Part shown: positions 43,376 through 54,689 of the stretch, piece by piece
Layout of the letters: every line of letters begins with the position of its first letter
Position numbering within the stretch: the stretch's first letter is position 1
Notes under the pieces: model-generated
Told to the model about the DNA's origin: nothing
Databases searched by the model: none
Seen by the model: only the letters and a program-made list of their open reading frames with translations
Program-made: the position numbers and the translations under genes
DNA from: Isoetes taiwanensis
Lineage: Eukaryota; Streptophyta; Lycopodiopsida; Isoetales; Isoetaceae
NCBI GenBank assembly: GCA_021234155.1
Contig: JAJEKV010000039.1
Span: 6,860,912-6,924,911 of the forward strand
Direction: 5' to 3'
Length of the DNA: 64,000 nt

Positions 43376-43534
43376 CTGATAATTGGAAGACGAAACTCCA
43401 AAGACGAAATTTGGAGGAAAATTGCTTCTGTGAAGAAGATCTGCATTGTCGAATCCACAGTAAAAAGCATTTTGTGTCGCTGCAGCACAAGTCCAGCAGC
43501 AGAGCAGGGTAACGATGGATAAGCATTTGGCCAT
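43376..43534 (-). pseudogene. GH1 beta-glucosidase first exon, isolated
   Basis: From ATG at 43534 the exon encodes a signal peptide (MAKCLSIVTLLCCWTCAAA), then DLLHRSNFPPNFVFGVSSSN and YQ, and ends at a CAG/GTCTG donor (43376). R-x-x-FPPxFxFGxxxSxYQ is the conserved start of family 1 glycosidases, which hydrolyse beta-glucosides in secretory or vacuolar compartments. The exon is intact, but the next exon (EGA...) is not found in the ~600 bp downstream. Either the rest lies beyond an unusually large intron or the exon is an isolated captured piece; I favour the latter. Confidence 0.75.
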
Positions 43535-43959
43535 CGCCGTTCTTCGATGCCGAGAACAGAGCATACCTAGGACCCCTTTACGATAATGTATAAGGGACAA
43601 GCAAGACCGAACGAGGAGAAAAAAAAGAAGCAAACTAAAGAAACATCTGCACCATGCATCCTTTACCTTGGGATCCCGCAGGTAGTAACTATTTCCTCCA
43701 GCTCAGCCTTTGTCTATCGTTTGTCTGATACCTCTCTCAGATCCAAGAATCCGAGAAGTTCCTATGTTTCCACCTATTGCCAGAAGAATTAAAGCAGAAG
43801 AGAGCTCTGGTAGAGATAGAGTCGGCCGCAGAAGGGTCGCCATGGTTAGTCGAATCATGCTTACAACCATATTTCTCCTCTTCAACAAAACCAATGGCCG
43901 ATCCAACCCTCACCAAGACCACCAAAACCACCAAAACTCAATAACCCTAAAACAACCTT

Positions 43960-44168
43960 GTTCGATGCTTGCATGCTCGATTTGAGATATTTAGTGAAAT
44001 CATAGTTGTAACCATTGGAAAATGCCACTAAAAATAACTTGATAGTATGCGCACTCTAGATGTACCGATTAGTATGTCTCATCAAATACCATCATCAAAT
44101 CATATAAAAACCATAGGAAAAAACGTATAAAAATACAAAAAAAACCCCCTGTTATTATGCTACATATT
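43960..44168 (+). repeat. dispersed end-repeat, copy 2
   Basis: Matches 63185-63410 in inverted orientation over more than 200 bp (shared phrases gatgcttgcatg, taaccattggaaaa, gatagtatgcgcac) and ends cctgttattatgctacat as at 18672. Confidence 0.8.
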
Positions 44169-44169
44169 C

Positions 44170-44870
44170 TTTCATCATCTAATTGTCTTTTAAACTATAC
44201 ATCATTACATTTTGGCTTCATTGAAAGACACATATTTTTTTTCTGTGCATTATTGACTGTACTATTCTTAATACTTTAACTTCTATATGACATTATATGT
44301 CTGCTTATCTGGATATTGGATAAATGGTAGAACATGCTTCCTGAAAAACATATAAGATCCACTTATGTTCTGCTCTACCTGGCAGATAACAAATAAGGGA
44401 TGGGAGGGCTTTAGCAGAGAATTACTATGACTAATACTATTCTCAGATGCCAAGGCCCAGCAAAGCTGTACAAACCATCATATGCTGACTTAATGATGAA
44501 GGCATGCATAAAAGAATGATCGAGCATGAGCTGCTCCTTACTGATTGCAGACTTTCTGCCATTGCTTATCTTGGTCAGTTATTGGCTTTTTGTACTGTCA
44601 GAGAAAATGAAATGCGAGCCAAATAATTACTGCAATATCATTAATGTGGTGTATACAACATGCAAGAGCTGATCTGTGATAAAACAGAGGTTGAAATGGA
44701 ATTTCAAAAAAATTATCACACTGTCATTGACAAGCTCTTTGAAAAGTATGTGGTGGAAATGGTCAGGAACATAGTTAAAAAAACAAATTACTAGGCCTGC
44801 ACCTAGAGTGGTTGAAAAGAAGAAAGAACAAGCTCCAGAAACACTGATGTTGGGCAACAAATTATTTAAC
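44170..44870. other. no gene recognised
   Basis: Short frames, one with FQKNYHTVIDKLFEKYVVEM near 44700-44770, look coding-like and may be a preceding exon of the fragment at 44879, but boundaries are unclear. Confidence 0.3.
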
Positions 44871-44878
44871 TGCATGGC

Positions 44879-45133
44879 ATGGGATTGGGCACCAAAAATA
44901 CAGATATAGAGACGCCAGTACATGTCCCAATGCATGAACCCATGCAACAAGATATTGATGCTGAAAATAGAGAGAAGGAAATTTTGTTGGAAGGGGAAAG
45001 AAAATTAGAAGACTATAATGCAGAATACAATGCTCTTGATCTCACCAAGACTGCACTATTTCCTATGCTCCCATCAAATGTAGTAGAGGCACTTGCAGAA
45101 GAGCATGACAATTGTCCTTTGGAGCACAGGTAA
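44879..45133 (+). CDS. exon-like fragment, unrecognised
   Basis: The frame encodes an acidic segment, NREKEILLEGERKLEDYNAE, followed by TALFPMLPSNVVEALAEEHD and NCPLEHR. A GCACAG/GTAATT donor-like sequence follows the last codons near 45129. Composition and the plausible donor suggest a real exon. No partner exon or family is identified. Confidence 0.35.
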   Translation: MGLGTKNTDIETPVHVPMHEPMQQDIDAENREKEILLEGERKLEDYNAEYNALDLTKTALFPMLPSNVVEALAEEHDNCPLEHR

Positions 45134-45139
45134 TTTAGA

Positions 45140-46290
45140 CACTTTATACGAACTTCTATTTTCTCACTCATTCTGGATCCTTTTTAAGCTGCTTCTGGTA
45201 GAGAGTTGTCCATATAGCTTGGCAGGATATGAAATTAGCTCCTGCATTTTAAATCATTAAAGAGAAAAACCTGCTAAATTAGAGCTGCATTTTGATTCTC
45301 GCTTTAGATATAATACTGGTATTTAGGACTAAGCTTCTCACGCCCAAACCATTGCAGCTCCATTATTTTGGGGCCTAAGAACAGCTTGGTAGGTATAGCT
45401 CCCCCATGTTTCTTATTGTGTAATACGATCCGTAGTAGGATTTGGGCAATGCTAGACAGCAAATGCCATTCCTTAAAGGGACAATCTAGGAAAGGTAAGA
45501 TTCGTTGTTCCAGCCGGGTCTACCTTGCATGAACTGGATATATTGGATTTAGGATTTGCCCGAAGTTTTCCCTTACTAAATATTTGGTTTGCAAATCGAA
45601 TTAAATTTGACCAAGTGCTGGTGTTTGAAAGGCACTTAGGATCAAACTTATAAGGCCCAGCATTGGCAATTGAGCCGCTATCTAAAGATTATGGCATCCA
45701 TGCAGCTGTGGCGTGTCTCAATTTTGAATCAGTGTTTCTCGACCATAACCCAATCAAACGTCCACCACAACAGAATTTTCGAATTTGCCCTCCTATTGTA
45801 TATTGAACAAAAATCTAATAGCTTAAACGCCCAAGGAACTCAATGGCATCTTAGCATTCTTTTTAAGGTTTAATGGCATTCTTATCATAAAAAATGGATT
45901 GCCTTAGAATTGTTTTTAGAAACGAGCAGAATAGTTCTGTATACATTGGGGTAAATCAAAGCAAAAATCTAATAGATTCAGGCACCCAAGGAGCTCGAAT
46001 GCATCTTAAAAGTCTTCTTAAAGTTTAATGGCATTTTTAATACTACTAATGAAAATTTCGGCATTGGCCCAAGGGTTGCTGTAAAAAATGCCCAAATCAA
46101 ATTTCGTTATGGTTTATGTGATTAGATGAGTTTTACGCCCAATTTAGGTAGCGAGGATTCGACCCATGAATAGGTGGGGATCTACCCATGAATAGGTGGG
46201 GATCTACAGACTGGGAAAGAATGAATGTTCTATATGGTATTTTATGTTCATTTAATCTTTTAAAAGAAAAAAGTTATACTTCCCATTCTA
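45140..46290. repeat. non-coding with two direct duplications
   Basis: About 80 bp starting aaaaatctaatag at 45810 recur at 45963 (both ending near aagtttaatggcatt). A 22-bp phrase, cccatgaataggtggggatc, is duplicated at 46163-46205. No gene is seen. Confidence 0.6.
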
Positions 46291-46300
46291 AAATTCTAAA

Positions 46301-46440
46301 TATATAAAAATTGCACCCATCGATCTATCTTACTATACATACAACACACATTCACATGGCCTCCGTCTCGCCCATACCGCTACTTCAAAAAACCCTTCGA
46401 ACTATAGCGGCGGCAGCGCCGCCGCAAAATCGTCTTGTAA
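46301..46440 (+). promoter_or_regulatory. TATA box and possible transit-peptide first exon
   Basis: TATATAAAAA at 46301-46310 is followed 46 bp later by CACATGGCC, a good plant start context (ATG 46356). The frame begins MASVSPIPLLQKTLRTIAAA and continues to PPQNRL, where a GTAACG donor-like site follows. The Ser/Arg/Ala-rich, acid-poor start resembles an organelle transit peptide. No later exon is recognised, and a Helitron 3' end lies ~300 bp downstream. Confidence 0.35.
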
Positions 46441-46616
46441 CGTATATTAGGTCGTTAACTCTTATAACCAGATGTATTGATAACCTTTGTATACATTTCA
46501 AAATTAATGAAATCCACAGTTGTTTTAGTACCACAAGTTTGTTCTGACATCACAACCTCCCCAACCAACAAGTCATATTCATATTGCAACATAGTTCAGC
46601 AGAACAAGTGCTTTAC

Positions 46617-46734
46617 GCTCCAGCAATGCTGGGCACTTTTTCTTTACATCACTATTACTGCATGCTTTCCTCATTGCGACCAAAGCATTTAAGGCACCTA
46701 ATTTATGCCCAGCAATGCTGGGCATCATTACTAG
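46617..46734 (+). terminator. two Helitron-type 3' hairpins, the second with CTAG
   Basis: GCTCCAGC-AAT-GCTGGGC at 46617-46634 lacks CTAG. GCCCAGC-AAT-GCTGGGC at 46707-46723 is followed by 7 nt and CTAG (46731-46734), then T. This is a third well-formed plus-strand 3' end of the family. I found no matching 5' end upstream. Confidence 0.7.
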
Positions 46735-47038
46735 TAGTAAAGAAAATCATTAATTATGTGGGCTCCATGCACTTGAGATTTAGTGGCTAGATATTGGAGG
46801 TTATACTCCATTCAATTTACGGCATTGTGTACGACCAAGACTCATGTACATATAAATGGCATCCTTAATGAACATAACAAAAACACATAAGATATGGCCA
46901 TTAGCATTCTATATTATTTTAATGTCCACGGAGGCCCTACAACAGTCCATGGGACGGTATATACATAGTGCGACTCTAGATGGACGGACGGACTCGAACT
47001 TAAAGGCATACACATTCTAGGACTTCCAACATTGCTGC

Positions 47039-47044
47039 TTTATT
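47039..47044 (-). terminator. polyadenylation signal AATAAA
   Basis: AATAAA on the minus strand, 40 bp beyond the stop codon of the cysteine-rich gene (TGA at 47087-47085). Confidence 0.6.
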
Positions 47045-47084
47045 TATATGCTAATACAAAGTAGCAGCAAACAACCATTGCCAA

Positions 47085-47580
47085 TCACTCAGCATTGGAC
47101 ACAACAATATTCAGGTTTGATGTTTTAGGGCACATCTTTGTGCAACCAAAAAAGTTTTTCTCGCAGCAATAGTGAGGAATACCTTTTTTGCACATGTATG
47201 TGCATCCATAGCCATTCTTGAGACAACATTCATACTCAGATCGGCTCTCGCATAGCTGCTGGCAGCCATAACCGTTCTTGAGGCAACAAAAGTATTGAAG
47301 TGCAGAGTCACATTCCTGCTTGCACTGGCCGAGACCATTCTTGAGGCAGCAGTAAGTGTCTCCCACTACATGTCACATCATTCCATGGTAAACAGTTAGT
47401 ACAAGCGAATAAATCAGAACAGAAAGGAAATTTTAAAAACCCACATTTGATGGAATTATCAGGATGGTACTCCAGCACAATGGAGGACTCCTCCATGCCT
47501 GCAATTACATTTCGAGAGTGCGCAAATTGGACAACAGAGAGGAGGCAGAACAAAGCAAGGAGCATTCCAGATGAAGCCAT
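47085..47580 (-). CDS. secreted cysteine-rich protein with four tandem CC-C-C repeats
   Basis: The gene has two exons: 47580-47445 and 47365-47085, giving 138 residues. The intron (79 nt) starts GTGGGT, ends GTAG and contains TACTAAC, a perfect branch-point motif, 30 nt before its end. A second AG 5 nt downstream would also keep the frame. Residues 1-22 are a signal peptide (MASSGMLLALFCLLSVVQFA, then HS). Residues 23-48 are a short acidic linker. The rest is four ~20-residue repeats with consensus YxCCLKNGYGCxxxC, 16 cysteines in all; the first repeat has one extra residue (GLGQC) and the last is more divergent (CCEKNFFGC). An even cysteine count and export suggest disulfide-linked units outside the cell. 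It matches no family I know; defensins, hairpinins and GASA proteins have other spacings. Defence or signalling is possible but unproven. Confidence 0.8.
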
Positions 47581-47620
47581 TGCTTACAATGCTTGCTGCA
47601 AACTGAAGCTCAAGCTCGTC

Positions 47621-47628
47621 TTTTATAT
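47621..47628 (-). promoter_or_regulatory. TATA box of the cysteine-rich gene
   Basis: ATATAAAA on the minus strand, 40 bp upstream of the ATG at 47580, which implies a very short 5' leader. Confidence 0.65.
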
Positions 47629-47864
47629 GCGGAACATCTGATCTGATGAGAGAAACGTGTCCTCTGGAGAGCCATACTGCCAATGCTTTGATCAGATGAT
47701 AATTCTAGACGAACCATCTTTCATGCTTGCCACAGACATGTCCTTCCCTTCATACTATAGCCTAATGGGTTTGACGTTTCAGATTTAGGCATTACTGTAG
47801 ATTAGGGGGCTGCCTAATCTGATACTAACTATTGACGTCTGTTTCGATCAGATAATATGACTTC

Positions 47865-48090
47865 TGTTCTCTGGTAAGCCACAGACGTGTTCAATGGTAA
47901 GCCATAGCCAGACTCCAAGGCGCTTTGATGCTTGCCACAGCGTCTGTTTCCATCAGATAATAACAACTGATTATTAACTATTGAACCACCTTTGGTGTTT
48001 GCCACAGCCGTAGTACTCTGGTAAGCCACAAACGTGTTCAATGGTAAGCCACAAACGTGTTCAATGGTAAGCCATAGACAAACTCCTTGG
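47865..48090. repeat. minisatellite-like direct repeats
   Basis: The phrases ctctggtaagccacagacgt and gtgttcaatggtaagcca recur, three times in close succession at 48018-48075 with a 23-bp period, and in part at 47870-47910. gtctgtttcgatcagataat is also duplicated (47838, 47941). The region lies 250-500 bp upstream of the cysteine-rich gene. Confidence 0.75.
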
Positions 48091-48409
48091 AGTTCCAAAG
48101 GACACGTCTATCGTCTATCGCTACTACTGTATTTTGCAGATATTTTGCATACACTACTGTAATCTTGGGGGCGCCAAATTACACAACAGGTTATTTCGCC
48201 ATTAAATTTCTTGTATGTTTAAGAAGTACGAATGATTGAGACCATGGTTTAAAAGTTTCCAATCGAGACCATAGGAAATGTCATGTGACTTTTTTTTGGC
48301 AAAATGTTAGTAGCCGACTAGCGGTGGATCTAGCACAATGCCAGGAGTATGCTATCCATCAATGGTTAGAATTCGATCAAGAAATAATAACACAATAAGA
48401 AAATCAACT

Positions 48410-48600
48410 CATGCAATTTGCTTAACAGCAAATGTTAATCATTTGCCATAGATGTTAATTATTTGTCATAGAGGAAGCATTTCATTCTTCATCCTTTGGA
48501 CAATGTGAACAGTAAGTATTTTATTCAAAAAAAGAGAAGCATAGTTCTGAAACCATAATACAAACAAAATAACATGTTTGTAACAACACTTTATCTTCTT
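48410..48600. repeat. dispersed repeat shared with 10140-10330
   Basis: Same orientation and order as the copy behind the phosphatase gene. An adjacent minus-strand frame (48619-48828) encodes a short basic peptide with ASRKRSRKGERERRVRLHMW; I would not call it a gene on this evidence. Confidence 0.7.
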
Positions 48601-48829
48601 TATTAAAAAGAGATGGCTTTAATATTTGCGCCTGGAACACCACATGTGCAGACGCACGCGGCGTTCTCTCTCCCCCTTGCGGCTCCTCTTGCGGGACGCT
48701 GGATTTTTTGAATGGGCGGAATGTTTGGGATCCTCTAAGCCTTGAAAGCAAGGGAGCGAATCGGCCATCGATCGTGTAAATATCCACCATAGCTGCTCCA
48801 TATACCGGCCATATCCGTGGAGCTCCAAC

Positions 48830-51700
48830 TGAGTTCGGCTGCCAGAGGAGCCTCATATTTGAAGTCATCTCTTTTGGCAAAGCTGCACATCTCCTTCGAA
48901 GTCATTGAGCAGTTCGCTTCAGCATTTCAAACCTTACATTTTTTTGGGTTCTCGATTCTGTTGGATTTTTTGTGGATAACAATGGTATAGAAACCCTTGA
49001 ACAATCTCCTTTGTTTCTTGATATATTTGGACACAATAGATACGTCTGCATTTTCTTCATAAAAAACGTGAATCTAAGTTGTGAGCATGCGATGATTATG
49101 GATCTCAGTAGCTGCATTGTTAGGCAGTTTATAAATGTATTAATACAATGTGTAATCCAGTTAATAGTTCTAAGGTAGGATTGTGTAGCAGGATTTGCCC
49201 ATCCAGAGCATCAGGAATAAATATAGGTGAAGATGTGGCTTGATCTAAATCTAGCAGGGGTTATGGCGAGTTGCATTCAGTCTCTAGACATTTGGAACGG
49301 AGTTTGTTCAAAGGTCTGGTTGTGGTGGTAAGTATGCAGTCTGTTGTGGTTTCTTTTCGGTATCACCTGCAGCTGGTCTTCCTGCAAGGTAACCCATGGG
49401 CAGAACACGTTCGTTTTCATGTTTCCAAGGACTAAAAGGACCAGTAAACGCCATAGCACTATTTTGCACTTCCGTCTTCACACTTAACCAATTCTTTTTT
49501 TTTTTTCGTTTTGCACTTACCTTGTTTTTCTCCCTGTGTAGGCCAAAAATCTTGGAAGATCGTGAGCAAGTGCAGGTGCCTTGCATCCCTTTGATTGCAT
49601 TCGGACGAAGTATACAATTTATACCTTTTGTAGAGAAAACACATTACAATGTGCTATTTCTGAAATCTACACAAATTATTATTCGATTAGAGTTCCTTGC
49701 CATTGCTGCCCCTAGAAATGGTGGATTTATTGTTGATTTGGTTTCACACTTAGTTACTTGCAAGTCAATCCATTGAACATTATTAATCATAGTTTAGTCT
49801 TTTACCTTTGCAAATATTTGTAGCAATAATAGCACATGGTCTAAAATGTCATCATTTTTCGCAGAGCTTGACGACATACCTCAGAGAACAGTAAAAAGGT
49901 CCATGAAAGTCATCTCCAAAAGCTGGACATAGTTAACAAAATATAAATGTGATGTTCGTACCTTTGCACTACCATAAATACTTTTCTTGATGCATGCTTA
50001 ATATTTTTAATTAGTTGTAAATTATTCATATCTATAGGAGCCATGCTAGCTTATTTGCTAGATAGTCCACTATGTATATCTTTTATAACCATTGAAGATA
50101 TGGATTGTCCACTCAGTCATGGTCTGCCCACTCAGAGTTCTCTTTTGATTTGATTTCATATCTGTCCGCTTAGAGTTCCCTGCTCCTTTTTTGGGAACTA
50201 TTGTAAAAGATGAGTCAGTTCCCTTTAATGAGTCTAATTATTATCTGGTTCAAACAAAGAACTATTTTATGTAGTTCTGTGAATGTTATTTCCAGTTCAA
50301 ACAATGGCATGGAAGGTCATGTAACCGCTTTGGTTCTACGTATATTAGTTTTCCAGTTCATACAACATTTCCCCGAGCTTACACTTGCACAAGTTAAGGT
50401 AAGATCTAAGCTGCTTAGATTATTAGTTTGTTGAGCCAATGAAGCCATTTCATTTATCAAAAACCTTTCTTTTGTTGCTAAACATAATTAAAAGCCTTTC
50501 ATTTTTCTTTCATTGTTCTAATTTCATGTATGGCATATAGATTAGACAGCAATTTAAGATTCCTGTTGCATATGTGTTTGCATTGTTCACTGGCATGCCT
50601 AGCAAACTGCAACCACACGCACTCCACCATTTAAGCCTTAAGATGAATAACATATTATAATTTATCTCTGTCCTGCCCCTATGCATGCAGATCTATCCAT
50701 AAACGTGCAAGTTACTGGGCAAGCAAGTAGTTTAATTACAGAAGCCACCACTGTATCAGCCTGCAAACAACAGTGTTGCAGCAGCTTATCCTTGCATCTG
50801 CCTATTTAACATGCACCTAGCCTATCAAGCATAAGATATTTTAAAGCATACTTCTCTAGGTAACCTTGCACTAAGTAGGCCCATCTCTACTAAAGGATCT
50901 CAGCACTAAGCTGACCCATTTCTAGCTATGCATGCATTTAGTAGAGCTATCACAACTATTCTATCACAATGCCATAAATATCTGATTAACAGGTGCTTGA
51001 ATCCACCATTATGGATGGGAATGGGACTAAGACAGGCCATATAATTGCAACTACAATTGGGGTCGGAGTGGCCAACCAAAACAGGTCTTGTGGCTTATTG
51101 CAGATATCATGTTTTCACATTTGCATTAAACATCCTAAGAATATTTTTTCACTTTCAAATAGACAGTTATGATGCAGAGCATCTTGTGAGTACTAGATCC
51201 TTTCAGGTTAGGTATTGCTCCCTTGAATTATTATTGGCACGCATGGTAACGTGATACTTCTGATTTAATTTTCATGTAACATGCTTGATTCGATTCTTTG
51301 CAAAATGCTGAATTGCTGCAATAGCTTCTACTTGCAGATGCTATCGGCTTTGATTATATAGAAGCTAAGACATCATTCTGCATCATCACCCTTTGGGTGA
51401 TGCTGCACAAAAAACTGTATGCATGAAGATGTAGCTTACATGCTGACTATTTGTGCGCCGCTTATTTGTGGCCAGATATGAGCATCATATTTCACGGTTA
51501 ACTTCACCACAAGTACCCTTTATAATAATATTCGGTGATCCTTCCTACATTTTTTATTTCTTGGTTTGCAAACCTCTGTAGCCACTTGGGATAAGAAAAG
51601 GTGGTTAACACATGCTATTAAGACACGAGCTTGACTGTCAAATCTCCAGTCCAATATTGTATAGATTAATGATTTGTCATGGTTGCAGTAGAAGTGGCTA
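48830..51700. other. no gene recognised
   Basis: Nearly 3 kb of AT-rich DNA with only short frames. A minus-strand piece near 49308-49480 (NERVLPMGYLAGRPAAGDTE) is coding-like but isolated. No mobile-element ends or RNA genes are recognised. Confidence 0.4.
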
Positions 51701-51717
51701 TTTACGACTTTTCAATG

Positions 51718-52301
51718 TGTTAGTCCTGTGCCTCCTGGTACAGGACTATTCATGCATACGACAGACCAGGTCAAGCTCAAGGATCCTCAGTCAGCCACGG
51801 GTCAGACATCCAAGGCTCCGCAGAAGACCAAGCAGCAGACCACGCAGTCAAAGCCTGTGGCTGTCAACAAGAGGCGCCGCTCAGACAAGTGACGGCCCGT
51901 CACCGCCCGCGTCAGCGTCAGCGTGATTCTAGGCACTTCAAGAGGCACCGCCAACATTCCTGCAAATCAGGCCTCCTTCCAGGAGTCGGCACCGAGATCA
52001 GTCAGAGTGTCTATATTGGGCCCAAGGCCATTGTACTATATATATGAGTAGAGTTAGCACATAAGTTTAGAAGATGAGTTTTGAGTCTTGTCTCCTTTCA
52101 GTTTTCTCTCTATTACGAGAGCTCATGTATTTTCATCATTGATATCAAGGAAGCTTATCATCTTTCTCTCATTTGTTCTGTTTCCTTCTTTTTCTTCTCT
52201 TCTTGCAAATCCCGCGTGACATAGTCCCCCGGACTCTCCTGTTAGATCCACGGGTCCTCCACGGAGGGTGTCTTCGGGAGTTCGAACCCGGACCCCAAAC
52301 A
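51718..52301 (+). repeat. 5' LTR
   Basis: Starts TGTTAGTCCTGTGCCTC and ends CCCCAAACA. A TATA-like tactatatatatgag lies near 52031-52045. Confidence 0.88.
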
Positions 52302-52325
52302 AACATGCGCATTTGCCGGGTGCGA
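52302..52325 (+). promoter_or_regulatory. primer binding site, decayed tRNA-Asp type
   Basis: TGCGCATTTGCCGGGTG just after the LTR resembles the tRNA-Asp-type site of Athila elements (TGGCGCCGTTGCCGGGGA) with several changes. This is an inference from similarity. Confidence 0.4.
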
Positions 52326-52436
52326 TTTTATCCTACTTTCTTACGTCGCCATGTCGTCGGTAATTTCACGCCCGGAAGAACTCCTTTCTCGTGACCTCTG
52401 GCTTGGGCGCCATCGGCGTCGAAAGCTGTTGGCGAC

Positions 52437-54620
52437 ATGTATGGATCCGCTTATGACATAGAGGAGGCCATCTTCGGTCTAGGGCTCGGTCCGCGCCACC
52501 CACCCACCCGTGTCGATCTCGTCCCGGTTCCCGCCCCAAAGCGTGCAAACATTGCTCACAACCTCGGTCCCCTCATCACTATCGGGAGCCTTATCGGGCT
52601 CAACCTTCTCAACCGTACTTTCACACACCCACGAACATGCCTACATCCATCATTCTTCCGGGCCATCGCCTCTTCGCCAACCAACCATCATCTCCCCGGG
52701 TGGGTACGGCTATCCACATGTCTCCTTTGCGCCTACCGGGAATATCCTTTCCCTACGTTTCCCACTTTGCTCTTCTGTTTACAACCTTACGGATCTCAAA
52801 ACCAATGCTCCGGCTACCCGGGTTTCTCACCGCGGTCACCCCTTCATCGGGGTCAGCCGGGCACAATGCCACATCCACCTCAACCTCAATATCCTCACTA
52901 TCCCGTTCCTATCCAGCCCGGCACTTTCACATCTACCTTTCGGACTACTGGCGCCTTATCCCACTTTTGGCAACACGAAGGCAAACCGATTAGACCAAAG
53001 TGCTCGGGCCCACATGGAAGAATTTGAGGCTCTAGCTGTCCTAAATGGTCACGCGCAACCTCAAGCGAAATTCCACATCTTTTTCCACCACCCTGCGTGG
53101 CTCTCCTCATCAATGGCTCATGTCCAACAAAAGCCATTGGAAACAAGATCTGGTCCGAAATGCGCCTTTGCTTTTACGTCTCATTACGGGACCACGGATG
53201 ATGATCAACTTCATCTCAAGCAACTCAATGAACTTCAACAAGAGCCCACAGTGCGCGGGGATTTTGCGGATCGACTTCACATACGCTAAGTAAGCTCAAG
53301 GAGTACCCTACACGAGCCAGATTTTGGTGCGGTTTCTCCAAGGACTTCCTCCCCGCTATTGACTCATGATGAATACTGCGTCCAAAAACTTTGGAGCGGG
53401 CTATCGACTTTGTCAATCACTCGAGTCAATATTTCCCAGGCGTGGCTCTTCAAGAGCTCCGTTCATTCCCACTGTCATGGTTCCACAAACGTTTGTTCAG
53501 CCTCAACACGCTAATCCACGGTAGCGGTCAAATCACGGTGCCATATTTGCAAATACCAAGGCCATTTGGCCAATGAGTGCAACTCCACCAATGGCCCGCC
53601 TCATTGCAAGCGATGCAACATGTGCAATCATGCCGCGGAAGAGTGCACTTTCGCACTCATCCCACACCGTTCCGCAACAAAATGGTTTATCAAGTGCAAA
53701 CCACACCTCGGCAACAATCGCACTATCGTGCAGCCACCTCTTGAGGTGCAGCCCACGCAACTCTATCAAGCGGGGACCAACCCGGGGGATCCAACCAACG
53801 TCCTCCTTTTGATCCTTCTAAAGCTCGGTGTTATCCTTTGTCAAGAATGGGGTCATACCACCCGCGGCGTGTCCTCAACTTCCACAAGTTCAGTGCGACT
53901 TTCGGCACAAATCGGACCACATCGGTCCGCCTCGCGGCTTACCAACTCGGCTCGCTAATGGCAAACAAGGCCCGCGACCGGTTCTTAAGAAAGCCACCAA
54001 GAGCCTCGGCAATCACGCTTATCAACCAGCTCCGGCAAATCAACCTCATTTGGATCAACAAGCCCAAGAGGAAATTTTTTTTGGGGCACTTAATCCTCCG
54101 ATGATACCGTCAAATTGGGTTGGTTTAGTTTCACGCCGGACCAAGGCATCACGTCCCTTGACTATTATTCGGAAGGGCACGCTTAACCGCGCTTTTTGCA
54201 GTTGACACCATTCCTCATGAGGGCGACAAAAGGTTCACTTTGCACCCGACTTGGAAAAGCTCATGCCACATGTCATGCCCAAAGTTCGCCAAAGCATTTT
54301 GAACCTCATGCAAGGCTGCCGAGGGCCGCACATTGGCAAATGTTCATGCCACCACTAGAGCTCAACCAAGACAAGATACCCCTTCAACATCTCAACCTCC
54401 ATGCTCTCGGACATATCCCAATATTGCAGCGAGGTTGACTTACTCAAAAAGTTCTTTGCTTCCCCGCCACGCACTCTCCGCACCGGTGGAACCGGGCCAG
54501 ATCCTTTTTCTCATGTACCTCTCGAACTCCAAGAGGAGCTCGCCAAGATCAAAATTCCTTTAAGCTTGGCAACCATTTTAAAACTCGTCCGCTCTCAAGG
54601 ACCGGTTACCACTCCCAACC
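52437..54620 (+). pseudogene. gag region with two CCHC zinc knuckles
   Basis: The frames are broken, first Pro/Ser/His-rich and then capsid-like. Two in-phase knuckles, CHICKYQGHLANEC (53539-53580) and CKRCNMCNHAAEEC (53605-53646), both fit C-x2-C-x4-H-x4-C. Zinc knuckles bind the element RNA during packaging. No long uninterrupted frame survives. Confidence 0.8.
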
Positions 54621-54689
54621 TGTTTTAGTTGGGTACGTGGCTACCTCTACACCCACGGTCCATGCCACGGTGGGAAATCGACCAAGTCA

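Noticed and set aside
48521-48880. 119-codon minus-strand frame and the overlapping basic 69-codon frame
   Set aside because: They overlap the dispersed repeat, show no domain, and have competing frames of similar quality.
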